Source: Triticum aestivum (taxonomy: Eukaryota; Streptophyta; Magnoliopsida; Poales; Poaceae). Taken from it: DNA of 64,000 nt. Positions within the stretch are counted from its first letter, which is position 1. The number at the start of each line of letters is the position of its first letter. This document shows positions 1 to 10,920 of this stretch, piece after piece. The position numbers and the translations under genes are program-made. Under the pieces are notes generated by a model. It saw only the letters and a list, made by a program, of their open reading frames with translations. It searched no databases and was not told where the DNA came from. The stretch covers positions 410,070,968 through 410,134,967 of the forward strand of contig NC_057811.1 of assembly GCF_018294505.1 (NCBI RefSeq). The letters are read 5' to 3'.

Positions 1-165
1 CGGATCCCTTGTGGTAAGGCCAAGTCGGTTGGTTCTGAGGCCATTTTCGCTAGAGGGGAGAAGAAGTCCCTGCTCAAGACTTTGAGCAACATGTTCAAGA
101 CGTGTCAGTCTATCCAGTGCTGGCAGATTAAGGAGATCAACAAGGAGAAGCTTGTGCAGCGTCGT
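1..165 (+). repeat. Truncated direct duplicate of the RLX-1 ORF 3' coding region
   Basis: These bases match 1843-2010 closely, with scattered substitutions and the same frame (GKAKSVG, LSNMFK and NKEKLVQ motifs). The match stops at about 165, where sequence resembling the 5' leader of the next ORF begins. The element interior therefore starts in this window with the tail of one copy joined head-to-tail to another copy. The upstream part lies outside the window. Confidence 0.8.
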
Positions 166-179
166 GGATTATCTTCGGG

Positions 180-2153
180 ATGGGCTCCTCCTCCGGTTGG
201 TACCTTCCCCCTCTTGTTCCTTTTTCTCCATGGATGCCTATCAAGTTCTCTAAGTTCTAGGGTTTCTTGTGTTTCTTAGATTAGAGTGGTTGCTCCTCCT
301 TCGTAGGTAGAATCCAGATGCATAGTTCCTCGGGTTTCCCTGCGGCACCCACTCCCAGACCTCGATCTGGAAGTGGCTGTCGCTGGGGAACCCCCGTGTC
401 CATGGGATATTTGACCCCCATGCGCACAGGACCCACGTGCCTACGGGGTCTAACCCCCGTGTGCACAGGGTATCCAGGGGCTTCTCACCTGTTTGTCTGC
501 TTTCCCCTATGCCATCTATCAAGCACTTGTACTGATTTTTGTTTCCTGCGTTGTGTTGTTGTTTGTGTGTGTTTCAGACTCAGCTGACAAGTGGGCCGAG
601 CTCCGTCGCAAGCGCCCAAAGAGAGGATCTAGGGAATTCACGGTTGCTCGTCACCAGCCTTCTGAGGGCATTGGTCAGGGTTCAGGATCAGTCCAGGGCC
701 GTGTTCGTCGTGCTGCCTCCAAGCGGCCTATTGTTGAGGCCTCCGATGATTCTGAAGAAGAGCATGACTCCCAAGATGATGCTCAGTATGTCAACCCCGA
801 TGATGATGCACAGATAGAGGAGGATGATGATTGTGTTGATGGAGGTGATGAGGATGAAGATGAAGAAGAGGAGTCTAGTTGTGAGCAAGCAATTCCAGGT
901 GGGCGGGATCTCAGGAACCTTCCCCTTGCCAAGTGGACCAAGCCAGAGCTTTGGGCTGAGAGACAGAGTCATACTTATGCGGCTGCCACAGGTTTGGGAG
1001 TGGATCCCTGGTTCAAGAACGATTTTCAGCAAAGGGTATATCATGAGCTTCTCATGACCAAGTCGAAGAAGTTTGCTCCACACAAGCAAGTTACACTGAG
1101 AGTCTGCGCGACAATGATCATCTGTATCCCGATGTGTATTCAGCTCTTGGGAGGTTGGGCCTCATTCCCTTCGTCACATTCAACTATCCATACAATGAGG
1201 ATCTGGTGATGCAGTTCTTTGCCACCTTCTTTTTCTCCAATGACTCTGCTCGCACCCTCACATGGATGTCTGGGATGCATCGGTGCTCCGCTCCTATGGC
1301 AAAGTTTTCTAAGATCATTCCTTATCCATTCATTGATGAAGAGGCGGCATCTGATGAGTTTGGCAGGGTTCGTGAAATTGGGCAACGCACTAAGGATAAG
1401 ATTGCATTTGCCCACAAGCAAGAGAAGTCGTTTGTCATCGGGCCCATCAAAGACCTTGTGCCCCTCTATGACATTATGCGCCATATCCTGAGGTATACTC
1501 TCACTCCAAAGGCCGGTGATTCCCAAAACATTCGGAGTTCTATGTTGGATGTCTTTGTGTCCCTACATCAGAACAAGAGGGTGGATGTTCTGGACTTCAT
1601 GTTCTATGAGCTCCGTTAGTGTGTGCAAGAGAATAAGTCTTTGATCTTTGCTTCGTTCATCCAGGCATTGATTGAGTCTGTCTGCCCAGCTAAGTACATT
1701 GCTCAGTACAAGACCTCTATTCCCAAGCGCAACTCCAATTGGACCCCAGCTGCTCCTGCTCCATATGTGCCTAGCAAGAAGGGGAGGGACCCTAGGCCCG
1801 AGGATCATGCCACATTCACTCCTGGCATGTCCTCCACTGCTCGGATCCCTCGTGGTAAGGCCAAGTCGGTTGGTTTTGAGGCCGTTTTCGCCAGAGGGGA
1901 GAAGAAGTCCCTGTTGAAGACTTTGAGCAACATGTTCAAGATAAGTCAGTCTATCCAGCACCATCAGATTAAGGAGAGCAACAAGGAGAAGCTTGTGCAG
2001 TGTCAGCAAAACGCAGTGAGGGCTGCAGCTGGTGAGGATGTCGGCCCAGGGTCAGAGGACAAAGACAGTGAGGCCAGAGCTCGGTCCTTTCCGATGGCAG
2101 GATGGCGTTTTGATGATGAGAACGATGCTTTGAGCGCTCCTCCTATTGTCTAG
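180..2153 (+). pseudogene. Degenerate two-exon ORF of LTR element RLX-1 (unknown function)
   Basis: I propose a short first exon at 180-195 (ATG, then Gly-Ser-Ser-Ser) and an intron at 196-577 ending in gtttcag. The second exon starts at 578, and the phases (1 nt + 2 nt) agree. The protein has a basic N-terminus (RRKRPKRGSR), a long Asp/Glu tract at about 740-880, a central hydrophobic region (ALGRLGLIPFVTFNYPY) and a Ser/Lys-rich C-terminus. The frame is broken by an apparent 1-nt loss near 1097 and by a TAG at 1617-1619; otherwise it runs to the TAG at 2151-2153. I see no RT, integrase or protease motif. It lies just upstream of a polypurine tract and an LTR, so it is the internal ORF of a probably non-autonomous element. 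Similar large ORFs are common in Triticeae repeats, but I cannot assign a family. Confidence 0.6.
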
Positions 2154-2685
2154 TGGGTCTACGTGTCGCCATTTGTCTCCTTTTTGTCATCTTGATGACA
2201 AAGGGGGAGAAGTGGTGGGTGTTGGTGTCCTTAGTGTGTGTTGAGATCTCAAGCCTCGTGTTTCTCTGCTTTGTTGGTTGTTTCTAGCTGGCTTGAGATA
2301 CTCTTATTTGCTTTCCTCTTGTGTGGTTGTGAGCTACTTGTTTGTGCTCGTGAGACTCTAGCTTTCATATTGAACCTTATGAAATGATCATATTGTGCTT
2401 ATTATGTTACTTATTCTGTGTCTCACGATATTTTCTCACCACATTGTTTCATGAGATCTAGGCACCGTTATAGGTTTATTTTGTTGACCTCATGTCTTGA
2501 CAATGTTGATCTTGGCGGAGCCTCCTATGTGTGTACTTGATGCATTTTCAAGCATTCATTTTATCCGGGCACACATATAGGGGGAGCTACTATGATCATT
2601 CATTGTCTCATGGCTACTCACATATTCATATCTCTTATGCCATGCTCTAACCACGTTGTCATCAATGCACCAAAAAGGGGGAGAT
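2154..2685 (+). other. 3' internal non-coding region and polypurine tract of RLX-1
   Basis: No credible ORF is present. The stretch contains purine runs (caaagggggagaag near 2198, and atagggggagc near 2577). It ends in caaaaagggggagat at 2671-2685, directly before the LTR start TGAAAGTGCA. That is the expected place and composition of a polypurine tract for plus-strand priming. Confidence 0.6.
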
Positions 2686-3046
2686 TGAAAGTGCAAGTGG
2701 CACTTATACTATATTTGTGTGTGATGACAATGTGGTTAGTAGAACTAATATCGGTTGCTAAAGTTTATCTCAGGATATTGGTTCCAAGTGCTTCGTGATG
2801 GAGATGTGCGACCCCCGAATTCAAAAAGGTCAAAGACGTGGTCTACCGGCGATTCGAAGGTTTTAGTTTTTGGTTTGCTTCAAGTCGTAGGAAAGACCAC
2901 ACTATTAAGAGGGGTCGGTGTGGATAAAAGTTGTGTGCGAATGTCATCGCGGAACCATATACACTAGCCTACCCATTCCTGCCACCTAAAACCATAGTGT
3001 GCGTGCATCTGGTACTCAGAGTGATTGCAACAGAAACTTACTCGGT

Positions 3047-3251
3047 ACCCCGTGCGCATGGGGTACTGCGTAACTCTCTGGGTGCCCCGTGCGCACGGGG
3101 TCTTTTGACCACCGTGCACACGGGGTACTGCGTAAACTCTCTGAGTACCCCGTGCGCACGGGGTCTTTTGACCCCCGTGCGCACGGGGTGGTGTGAAAGT
3201 CTCTGAGTACCCTGTGCGCACGGGGCTGACTTAGCCCGTGGGCACGGGGTC
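3047..3251. repeat. Array of seven GC-rich palindromes in the RLX-1 U3
   Basis: The palindrome CCCCGTGCGCACGGGG or close variants occurs seven times at about 25-37 bp spacing. Spacers are of two kinds, tcttttgac and tactgcgtaaactctctgag, giving a higher-order period near 62 bp. Each unit is self-complementary around GTGCGCAC. The array sits 35-240 bp upstream of the TATA box. Confidence 0.9.
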
Positions 3252-3285
3252 CAACGGGCAGAAACGGCCACCCCATTACCAACAC

Positions 3286-3292
3286 TATAAAG
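3286..3292 (+). promoter_or_regulatory. TATA box of the RLX-1 LTR
   Basis: TATAAAG lies inside the LTR, downstream of the palindrome array and followed by a CT-rich stretch and accctaa. This is the usual U3/R layout for an LTR promoter. The call rests on motif and position only. Confidence 0.5.
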
Positions 3293-3993
3293 CCCCCTTC
3301 TTCTTCCTCCATCCCTAACCCTAATGTCTTGTTGAGCTCCACCATCGCTACACCTCATTTTGCTCAATATTCTCAATTCCTCCACCCAAACTTGTTGAAA
3401 CTTTGGGGATTGGGAGAGCAAGACCCGATCTACAACTTGACCAAACCAAATCGCATTCCCCGCAACATTTCTTCCCCATTGACTTGTTACTCTTGGAGCT
3501 TGGGCTCCTAGGCGGTTAGAGGTTCCTTCGGAAGCTTCCTTGCTTGTGGTGCGCTCCGGAGAAGTTGGTCAAGGTGTGGTGGTCGCATTCAAGACCAACC
3601 TCGAGTGATTCGAGGCTCACCCGGTGGGGGTGACCCGAAAGAGACTACAGTGAGCCTTCATGGCGTTCCGCAAGCTTTGGCTCCGGCACCGCTCTAAACG
3701 GAGAGTAGCTCTTCCCCAAGGAAGAGTGAACTTCGGGATAAAATCCGCGTCCTCGCCTCACTTCTGGTTAATCCTTTCCCACACTTTACTTTGCCTTTTA
3801 TGCTTGTTGGCTTGCTAATTAGATTGTTGCCTAGCATACCTTGCTTTAAGCTTGCTTGTCATATAGGTTGTGTTCTCCTAGTTGCATATCTAGTGAACCC
3901 TATTTATCCGCTAAACCTTAAAATTGACAAGAAAGATTAAAATTTGCAGTCTCCTATTCACCCCCCCTCTAGTCGATCGTATCGATCTTTTCA

Positions 3994-4559
3994 CCAGTTA
4001 TTTCTTCTTAACGTTGGTCTCGGTCAGAGTGTGCATCAGCACCTTGTACGGTCCAGAACTTGGTTAATGTGCATACGATCGCACAAGAGATTCAATATTG
4101 TCAGCAAAAATGACAGCGTGCCACATGTCTTTCCACGTACATGTGGTTCCAGTAGTGAGTTCCATGTTGTCAATTATCACTTTTATTTCTTCTGATATCG
4201 CATAGTAAGCTAAGAAGATATACATAAACAAGAATGAAAACATGTGGAGATATTTATATTTAGGACTATTAAGAATACACAAGTAAACGCAAGTCCACCT
4301 AAGCAAGGTATGTATGTCTGAGAACATTTACAAGGATGAACAGCTGGAACATTGTCCCATTCCACATCGATTTGATGTGCAATCTAAAAAATATCCGCTC
4401 ACCTAGATGGTTTTTTCTGTTTGATAGCACACGATTATTATGTTTTGACTGTGTGCAATGCTTTTTACTCCCACTCTCCTTCAATCCCGTGATCCATATT
4501 TTCAGTAGCCCCGGCATTTAGCTCCCGCCTAGTAAAATTTTCAGTAGCTGCGACATTTC
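3994..4559. other. Unassigned sequence between RLX-1 and the host gene region
   Basis: No ORF or repeat here is recognisable to me. The region is AT-rich with short unrelated open frames on both strands. It is presumably host intergenic DNA or an old, degraded element. Confidence 0.4.
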
Positions 4560-4742
4560 CTCAAACACCACCTTGGCCCCCCTCCACATACACACCTCAA
4601 AACCTCCACTCACACACACAGACACACCACCCCTTCCTGGCTCGAAACCCTAATTAGGTCACCGCCACCATCGCCGCCGCTGCCGCGCCACCTCCATCAT
4701 CAACCTCTGCCTATCTGCCCGTGTAGGTTACCCACCGATCAA
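4560..4742 (+). other. Host gene 5' region, first island (cut by RLG-A)
   Basis: This C/A-rich stretch includes an aaaccctaatta motif and a Pro-rich open frame without an ATG, which suggests a 5' UTR or leader. It ends in ATCAA (4738-4742), the left target-site duplication of RLG-A. The sequence resumes at 18679 after the matching ATCAA. The frame that is open here is the same one that continues into the host coding fragment at 18679-18872. Confidence 0.5.
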
Positions 4743-6322
4743 TGATACGTCACCAATGTATCTATAATTATTTATTGTTCCATGTTATATTATATTCTGT
4801 TTTGGACATTATTGGGCTTTATTATACACTTTTATATTATTTTTTGGACTAACCTATTAACCGGAGGCCCAGCCCAGAATTGCTGTTTTTTGCCTATTTT
4901 AGAGTTTCGCAGAAAAAGAATATCAAACGGAGTCCAAACGGAATGAAACCTTCGGGAACGTGATTTTCGGAAGGAATGTGATCCAGAGGACTTGGACCCT
5001 ACGTCAAGACATCAACCAGGAGGGCACGAGGTAGGGGGGCGCGCCTACACCCAGGGTGCGCCCTCCACCCTCATGGGCCCCCTGTTGCTCCACCGACGTA
5101 CTCCTTCCTCCTATATATACCTACGTACCTCCAAACTACCAGATACAGAGCCAAAAACCTAATTCCACCGCCGCAACCTTCTGTACCGTGAGATCCCATC
5201 TTGGGGCCTGTTCCGGAGCTCCGCCGGAGGGGGCATCGATCACGAAGGGCTTCTACATCAACACCATAGCCTCTCTGATGATGTGTGAGTAGTTTACCTC
5301 AGACCTTCGGGTCCATAGTTATTAGCTAGATGGCTTCTTCTCTCCTTTTGGAGCTCAATACAATGTTCTCCCCTCTCTTGTGGAGATCTATTCGATATAA
5401 TCTTCTTTTGCGGTGTGTTTGTTGAGACCGATGAATTGTGGGTTTATGATCAAGTTTATCTATGAACAATATTTGAATCTTCTATGAATTCTTTTATGTA
5501 TGATTGGTTATCTTTGCAAGTCTCTTCGAATTATCAGTTTGGTTTGGCCTACTAGATTGATCTTTCTTGCAATGGGAGAAGTGCTTAGCTTTGGGTTCAA
5601 TCTTGCGGTGTCCTTTCCCAGTGACAGTAGGGGCAGCAAGGCACGTATTGTATTGTTGCCATCGAGGATAACAAGATGGGGTTTATATCATATTGCACGA
5701 GTTTATCCCTCTACATCATGTCATCTTGCTTAAGGCGTTACTCTGTTCTTATGAACTTAATACTCTAGATGCATGCTGGATAGCGGTCGATGTGTGGAGT
5801 AATAGTAGTAGATGCAGGCAGGAGTCGGTCTACTTGTCTCGGACGTGATGCCTATATACATGATCATACCTAGATATTCTCATAACTATGCTTAATTCTA
5901 TCAATTGCTCAACAGTAATTTGTTCACCCACCGTAATATTTATGCTCATGAGAGAAGCCACTAGTGAAACCTATGGCCCCGGGTCTATTTTCCATCATAT
6001 TAATTTCTCGACAACAGGCTATTTCTGACGCCGTTTTTATTTTACTTTCTTTACTTTGCATCTTTATCATAAAAATACCAAAAATATTATCTTATCATAT
6101 CTATCATATCTCACTCTCGTAAGTGACCATGTAGGGATTGACAACCCCTTATCGCGTTGGTTGCGAGGATTTATTTGTTTGTGTTGGTGCGAGGGACTCG
6201 TGCGTGGCCTTCTACTGGATTGATACCTTGGTTCTCAAAAACTAATGGAAATACTTATGCTACTTTGCTGCATCACCCTTTCCTCTTCAAGGGAAAACCA
6301 ACGCAGTGCTCAAGAGGTAGCA
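4743..6322 (+). repeat. 5' LTR of RLG-A
   Basis: Starts TGATACGTCACC and ends GAGGTAGCA. It aligns over its whole length with 17109-18673. By eye the differences are scattered substitutions plus a roughly 16-bp indel in the GC-rich segment near 5040-5060. A TATATATA box lies at 5112-5119. Confidence 0.93.
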
Positions 6323-6333
6323 AGAAGGATTTC

Positions 6334-6350
6334 TGGCGTCGTTGCCGGGG
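6334..6350 (+). promoter_or_regulatory. Primer binding site of RLG-A (tRNA-Asp type)
   Basis: TGGCGTCGTTGCCGGGG lies 11 bp after the LTR. It is complementary to the 3' end of plant tRNA-Asp (...CCCCGGCAACGGCGCCA) except for T at 6339. The one mismatch is probably a post-insertion transition. Confidence 0.8.
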
Positions 6351-6542
6351 AGTCTACGCAAAAGTCAACATACCAGGTACCCATCACAAACCCTTGTCTC
6401 CCGCATTACATTATTTGCCATTTGCCTCTCGTTTTCCTCTCCCCCACTTCACCCTTGCCGTTTTATTTGCCCTCTCTTTTTCGTTCGCTTCTTTTTCGCT
6501 TGCTTCTTGTTTGCTCGTGTGTTGGATTGCTTGCTTGTCACG

Positions 6543-8620
6543 ATGGCTCAAGATAATACCAAATTGTGTGACTTTACCAATACCAACAATAATGATTTCC
6601 TTAGCACTCCGATTGCTCCTCTTACCGATATTGAATCTTGTGAAATCAATGCTGCTTTGTTGAATCTTGTCATGAAAGATCAATTCGCTGGCCTTCCTAG
6701 TGAAGATGCCACTACCCATCTAAATAGCTTCGTTGATTTGTGTGATATGCAAATGAAGAAAGATGTGGACAATGATATTGTTAAATTGAGGCTATTTCCC
6801 TTTTCGCTTAGAGATTGTGCTAAAGCTTGGTTTTCATCTTTGCCTAAAAATAGTATTGATTCTTGTAATAAGTGCAAAGATGCTTTTATCTCTAAGTATT
6901 TTCCTCCCGCTAAGATCATCTCTCTTAGAAACGACATTATGAATTTTAAGAAACTTGATCATGAACATGTTGCACAAGCTTGGGAGAGGATGACATTAAT
7001 GATACGTAATTGCCCTACGCATGGTTTGAATTTGTGGATGATTATACAAAAAATTTATGCCGGATTGCATTTTGCTTCTAGAAATCTTTTAGATTCGGCC
7101 GCGGGAGGCACTTTTATGGAAATCACTTTAGGAGAAGCTACTAAACTCCTAGATAATATTATGGTTAATTATTCTCAATGGCACACTGAAAGATCTACTA
7201 ATAAAAAAGTGCATGCGATAGAAGAAATTAATGTTTTGAGTGGAAATATGGATGAACTTATGAAATTATTTGCTACTAAGAGTGTTTCTTCTGATCCTAA
7301 TGATATGCCTTTGTCTACTTTGATTGAGAATAATAATGAATCTATGGATGTGAATTTTGTTGGTAGGAATAACTTTGGTAACAACGCGTTGAGGAAACTT
7401 TAATCCTAGGCCTTATCCTAGTAATTCCTCTAATAATTATGGTAATTCCTACAACAATTCTTATGGAAACTTTAATAAGATGCCTTCTGAATTTGAGACT
7501 AGTGTTAAGGAATTTATGAATTCGCAAAAGAATTTCAATGCTTTGCTTGAAGAAAAATTGCTTAAAGTTGATGAATTGGCTAGGAACGTTGATAGAATTT
7601 CCCTTGATGTTGATTCTTTAAAACTTTGATCTATTCCACCTAAGCATGATATCAATGAGTCTCTCAAATCCATGAGAATTTCCATTTATGAGTGCAAAGA
7701 AAGAACCGCTAGGATGCGTGCTAAGAAAGATTGCTTTGTGAAAGCGTGTTCTTCTAGTTTCTATGAAAATAAAGATGAAGATCTAAAAGTTATTGATGTG
7801 TACCCTATTAAATCTTTGTTTTGCAATATGATTCTTGATAATTATGGGACTGAATATGATCCACCTTTACCTAGAAGGATTTCCAAAAATTCGGAGTTTT
7901 TAGATCTTGATGCTAAAATTGATAAAAGCGGGATTGAAGAGATCAAAACAGTAGATATTAATGAACCCACTATTTTGGATTTCAAGGAATTTAATTATGA
8001 TAATTGCTCTTTGATAGATTGTATTTCCTTGTTGCAATCCGTGCTAAATTCTCCTCATGCTTATAGTCAATATAAAGCCTTTACCAAACATATCGTTGAT
8101 GCTTTGATGCAATCTTATGAAGAAAAACTTGAGTTGGAAGTTTCTATCCCTAGAAAACTTTATGATGAATGGGAAACTACTATTAAAATTAAAATTAAAG
8201 ATCATGAATGCTATGCTTTGTGTGATTTGGGTGCTAGTGTTTCCACGATTCCAAAGACTGTGCGATTTGCTAGGTTTCCGTGATTTTGATGATTGCTCTC
8301 TAAACTTGCACCTTGCGGATTCCACTATTAAGAAACCTATGGGAAGAATTAATAATGTTCTTATTGTTGCAAATAGGAACTATGTTCCCGTAGATTTTAT
8401 TGTTCTTGATATAGATTGCAATCCTTCATGTCCTATTATTCTTGGAAGACCTTTCCTTAGAACGATTGGTGCAATTATTGATATGAAGGAAGGGAATATT
8501 AGATTCCAATTTCCGTTAAGGAAAGGCATGGAACACTTCCCTAGAAAGAAAATAAAATTACCATATGAATCTATCATGAGAGCCACTTATGGATTGCCTA
8601 CCAAAGATGGCAATACCTAG
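6543..8620 (+). pseudogene. gag/protease-like ORF of RLG-A, broken
   Basis: The ATG at 6543 begins MAQDNTKLCDF. The gag homology region, with the retrotransposon-gag pattern (LRLFPFSLRDCAKAWFSSLP, then KDAFISKYFPPAK), lies at about 6770-6910. The C-terminal part has a retropepsin-like segment (CDLGASVSTIP near 8221-8250, then ILGRPFLRT near 8440). The usual Asp-Ser/Thr-Gly is Asp-Leu-Gly here. The frame is broken by a frameshift near 7385-7396, an in-frame TGA at 7627-7629 and a frameshift near 8255-8262; it ends at the TAG at 8618-8620. Nothing encoding RT or integrase follows, so the element would depend on a helper. Confidence 0.85.
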
Positions 8621-9317
8621 ATCTATCCTTGCTTTTATGCCTAGCTAGGGGCGTTAAACGATAGCGCTTGTTGGGAGGCAACCCAATCTTATTTTTAGTT
8701 TTTTTTGCTTCTGTTTAGGAATAAATCTTTGATCTAGCCTCTGGTTAGATGTCTTTTTATGTTTTAATTAGTGTTTGTGCCAAGTTAAACCTATAGGATC
8801 TTCTTGGATGATAGTTATTTGATCTTGCTGAAAATTCCAGAAACTTTCTGTTCACAAAAATAATTGTTAAAAATCGCCAGTACTTGATAAAATATTGATT
8901 CCAATTGCTGCTGATCAACAAACAAATTGTCTAGGTCGTCCTATTTTGGCTGAATTTTTGGAGTTCCAGAAGTTTGCGTTAGTTACAGATTACTACAGAC
9001 TATTCTGTTTTTGACAGATTCTGTTTTTCGTGTGTTGTTTGCTTATTTTGATGAATCTATGGCTAGTAAAAGAGTTTATAAAACATAGAGAAGTTGGAAT
9101 ACATTAGGTTTAACACCAATATAAATAAAGAATGAGTTCATTACAGTACCTTGAAGTGGTCTTTTGTTTTCTTTCACTAACGGAGCTCACGAGATTTTCT
9201 GTTAAGTTTTGTGTTGTGAAGTTTTGAAGTTTTGGGTAAAAGATTTGATGGATTATGGAACAAGGAGTGGCAAGAGCCTAAACTTGGGGATGCCCATGGC
9301 ACCCCAAGATAATCTAA
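8621..9317 (+). other. RLG-A internal non-coding region, left of DTC-1
   Basis: No ORF is seen. It opens with a segment (cgcttgttgggaggcaaccc near 8665) that recurs after the gag ORF of RLG-B at about 34950, so this untranslated tail is shared between the two families. It ends at the DTC-1 insertion site (TAA at 9315-9317). Confidence 0.7.
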
Positions 9318-9344
9318 CACTACTAGAAAAAGGGCTATAGATGG

Positions 9345-9690
9345 AATGGCCACTAATGGCGCACCAGACACGTGGTGCGCCATTGCTATATAGCAATGGC
9401 GCACCATGTGCTGGTGCGCCATTAGTGTGAAAGACACTAATGGCGCACCAGACAAACGGTGCGCCATTAGTTACAATTTTTTTTATTTTGCCAGACATAC
9501 TAATGGCGCACCAGGACATAGTGCGCCATTACTAGTTGTAACTAGTAATGGCGCACCAGTAACATAGTGCGCCACTAAATATTTTTTTTTTTTACTTTTT
9601 TGCAAAACTACTAATGGCGCACCTGGTGCAGTGCGCCATTACTAGTTTAAGCTAGTAATGGCGCACTGCTCCCCGTGCGCCATTAGTGTA
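9345..9690. repeat. Left subterminal inverted-repeat array of DTC-1
   Basis: About ten copies of (ACT)AATGGCGCACC and its complement GGTGCGCCATTAGT form head-to-head pairs around short loops. In CACTA elements such arrays are the known binding region of the TNPA-type protein. The same motif fills the right end (14700-14990). Confidence 0.9.
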
Positions 9691-10460
9691 TATTTCATGG
9701 ACACTTGATCTCGATCCCCCTCCATCTCGCGATCGCTATCCCACCTCGCCAGATCCGGTCCCCCTCGCCGCCGAGCACCCCCTGCACCCTCTACCCCGCT
9801 CCACCGGGCGCCGCCGCCGACCCCCCGCACCCTCCCCCGCTCCACCGCCGCCGACGACCCACCGCACCCTTCCTTGCTCCGCCGCCGCCGCCGACGACCC
9901 ACCGCACCCTCCCCCGCTCCACCGCCGCCGACGACCCACCGCACCCTAGCTCCCCTGCTCCACCGCCGCCGATGACCCACCGCACCCTCCCCGGCCCGCT
10001 CCACCGCCGCCGACGACCCCCTGCACCCTCTCCGGCCTGCTCCACCGTCACAAATGAATGCTATAGCTAATTCCTCCCTCTCCCTCGCCAGTTCCCCTTC
10101 GTCCCTCTCCCCCGCGCCAGTTCCTCTCCGTCCGCTCCCAATCCGCGCCCCCGCCGCCTCCCTCTCCCCATCCTCCCCTCCGACCCCACCCCACTCTCGC
10201 CGGAGCAGCGCTGCAGGGCCGACACCAACCTCGCCCTCGCCCGCGCGCGCCGCAACCTCCGCCTCGCATTCAACAGCTACACATTCTACACCGAGGACAA
10301 GGACATGAAGAGCGATGGTTATCAGAACTCCGGGGTAACGATGGAATCCTACACCGGTAACGACAAGGACAGAGCACCCCCCGCAACCCCCGACGACCCA
10401 CCGCACCCTCCCCCGCTCCACCGCCGCCGAGCACCCCCCGCACCCTCTCCCCCGCACCCT
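9691..10460. other. GC-rich low-complexity region of DTC-1
   Basis: Repeats of ccgccgccgacgacccaccgcaccctccc dominate. Open frames occur on both strands in several registers, but they are Pro- or Gly/Arg-rich artefacts of the composition. I see no supported gene. Confidence 0.7.
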
Positions 10461-10678
10461 GTTTTTATAAAAATTATTACTGTTTTTATAAAAAAATATT
10501 ACTGTTATGATTTAAACAAGTTTCAACATATTTAAACACAAATAAATATCAAACAACATTTTAAATGCATTTTTTATAAAAATTATTACTGTTTTTATAA
10601 AAAATATTACTGTTATGATTTAAACAAGTTTGAACATATTTAAACACAAATAAATATCAAACAGCATTTTAAATGCAT
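10461..10678. repeat. Two-copy tandem repeat, about 109 bp per unit
   Basis: Units at 10461-10570 and 10571-10678 are nearly identical. Each begins tttttataaaaattattactg and ends attttaaatgcat. They are AT-rich inside an otherwise GC-rich region. Confidence 0.9.
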
Positions 10679-10689
10679 AAAAACAAAAA

Positions 10690-10762
10690 TTTGGGAGCCT
10701 GGGAATCGAACCCAGGACCTCCTAGTGTGTGTGCTGCGTGCTGACCAGTCGGGCTAGTGGGC
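10690..10762 (-). other. tRNA-like / SINE-like relic
   Basis: Read on the minus strand, the sequence has an A-box-like TAGCCCGACTGG and, about 35 nt later, a perfect B-box GGTTCGATTCC within a T-arm-like stem. The ends (GCCCACT and GGCTCCC) do not form an acceptor stem and there is no convincing anticodon arm. It is therefore a tRNA-derived relic (Pol III promoter type), not a functional tRNA. A partial echo of the A-box side occurs at about 10800-10820. Confidence 0.45.
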
Positions 10763-10825
10763 GTGTTCTGATGGAGATAGGGTTAGGTGGAAATATAACC
10801 TGAGCAGTCGGGCTAGTAATTAAAA

Positions 10826-10920
10826 CAAAATTCTAATGGCGCACCTGTGGGCGGTGCGCCATTAGAATCGACGTACTTATGGCGCACTAGGGGGAGGTGC
10901 ACCATTGCTAACCCACTCCA
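10826..10920. repeat. Internal copy of the DTC-1 subterminal motif
   Basis: CTAATGGCGCACC...GGTGCGCCATTAG pairs reappear here, about 1.2 kb inside the element. GC-rich sequence resembling 9700-9740 follows. This suggests DTC-1 is a composite in which one CACTA left end is joined inside another. Confidence 0.7.

Larger units (their letters stand above)
2686..3993 (+). repeat. 3' LTR of RLX-1
   Basis: The LTR begins TGAAAGTGCAAGTGG after a polypurine tract and ends ...TCGATCTTTTCA, so the termini are TG...CA. The length is about 1.31 kb. A TATA-like box lies at 3286-3292 and the 3' end carries a pyrimidine-rich stretch (caccccccctc). The 5' partner lies outside the window, so the target duplication (ccagt at 3994-3998) cannot be confirmed. 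The termini recall Ty1/copia-type Triticeae LTRs, but the superfamily is not proven without pol. Confidence 0.7.

Noticed and set aside
3047..3251. CRISPR-like array of repeats and spacers
   Set aside because: Spacers are themselves repeated, units are palindromes inside an LTR promoter region, and the genome is plant.
9642..10457. Long open frames on both strands in the GC-rich block
   Set aside because: Simple Pro or Gly/Arg repeats from low-complexity ccgccg/caccct sequence, open in several registers at once. No codon structure or domain.
10690..10762. Functional tRNA gene
   Set aside because: T-arm and B-box are good, but the acceptor stem does not pair and no anticodon arm is clear. 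Kept only as a tRNA-like relic.
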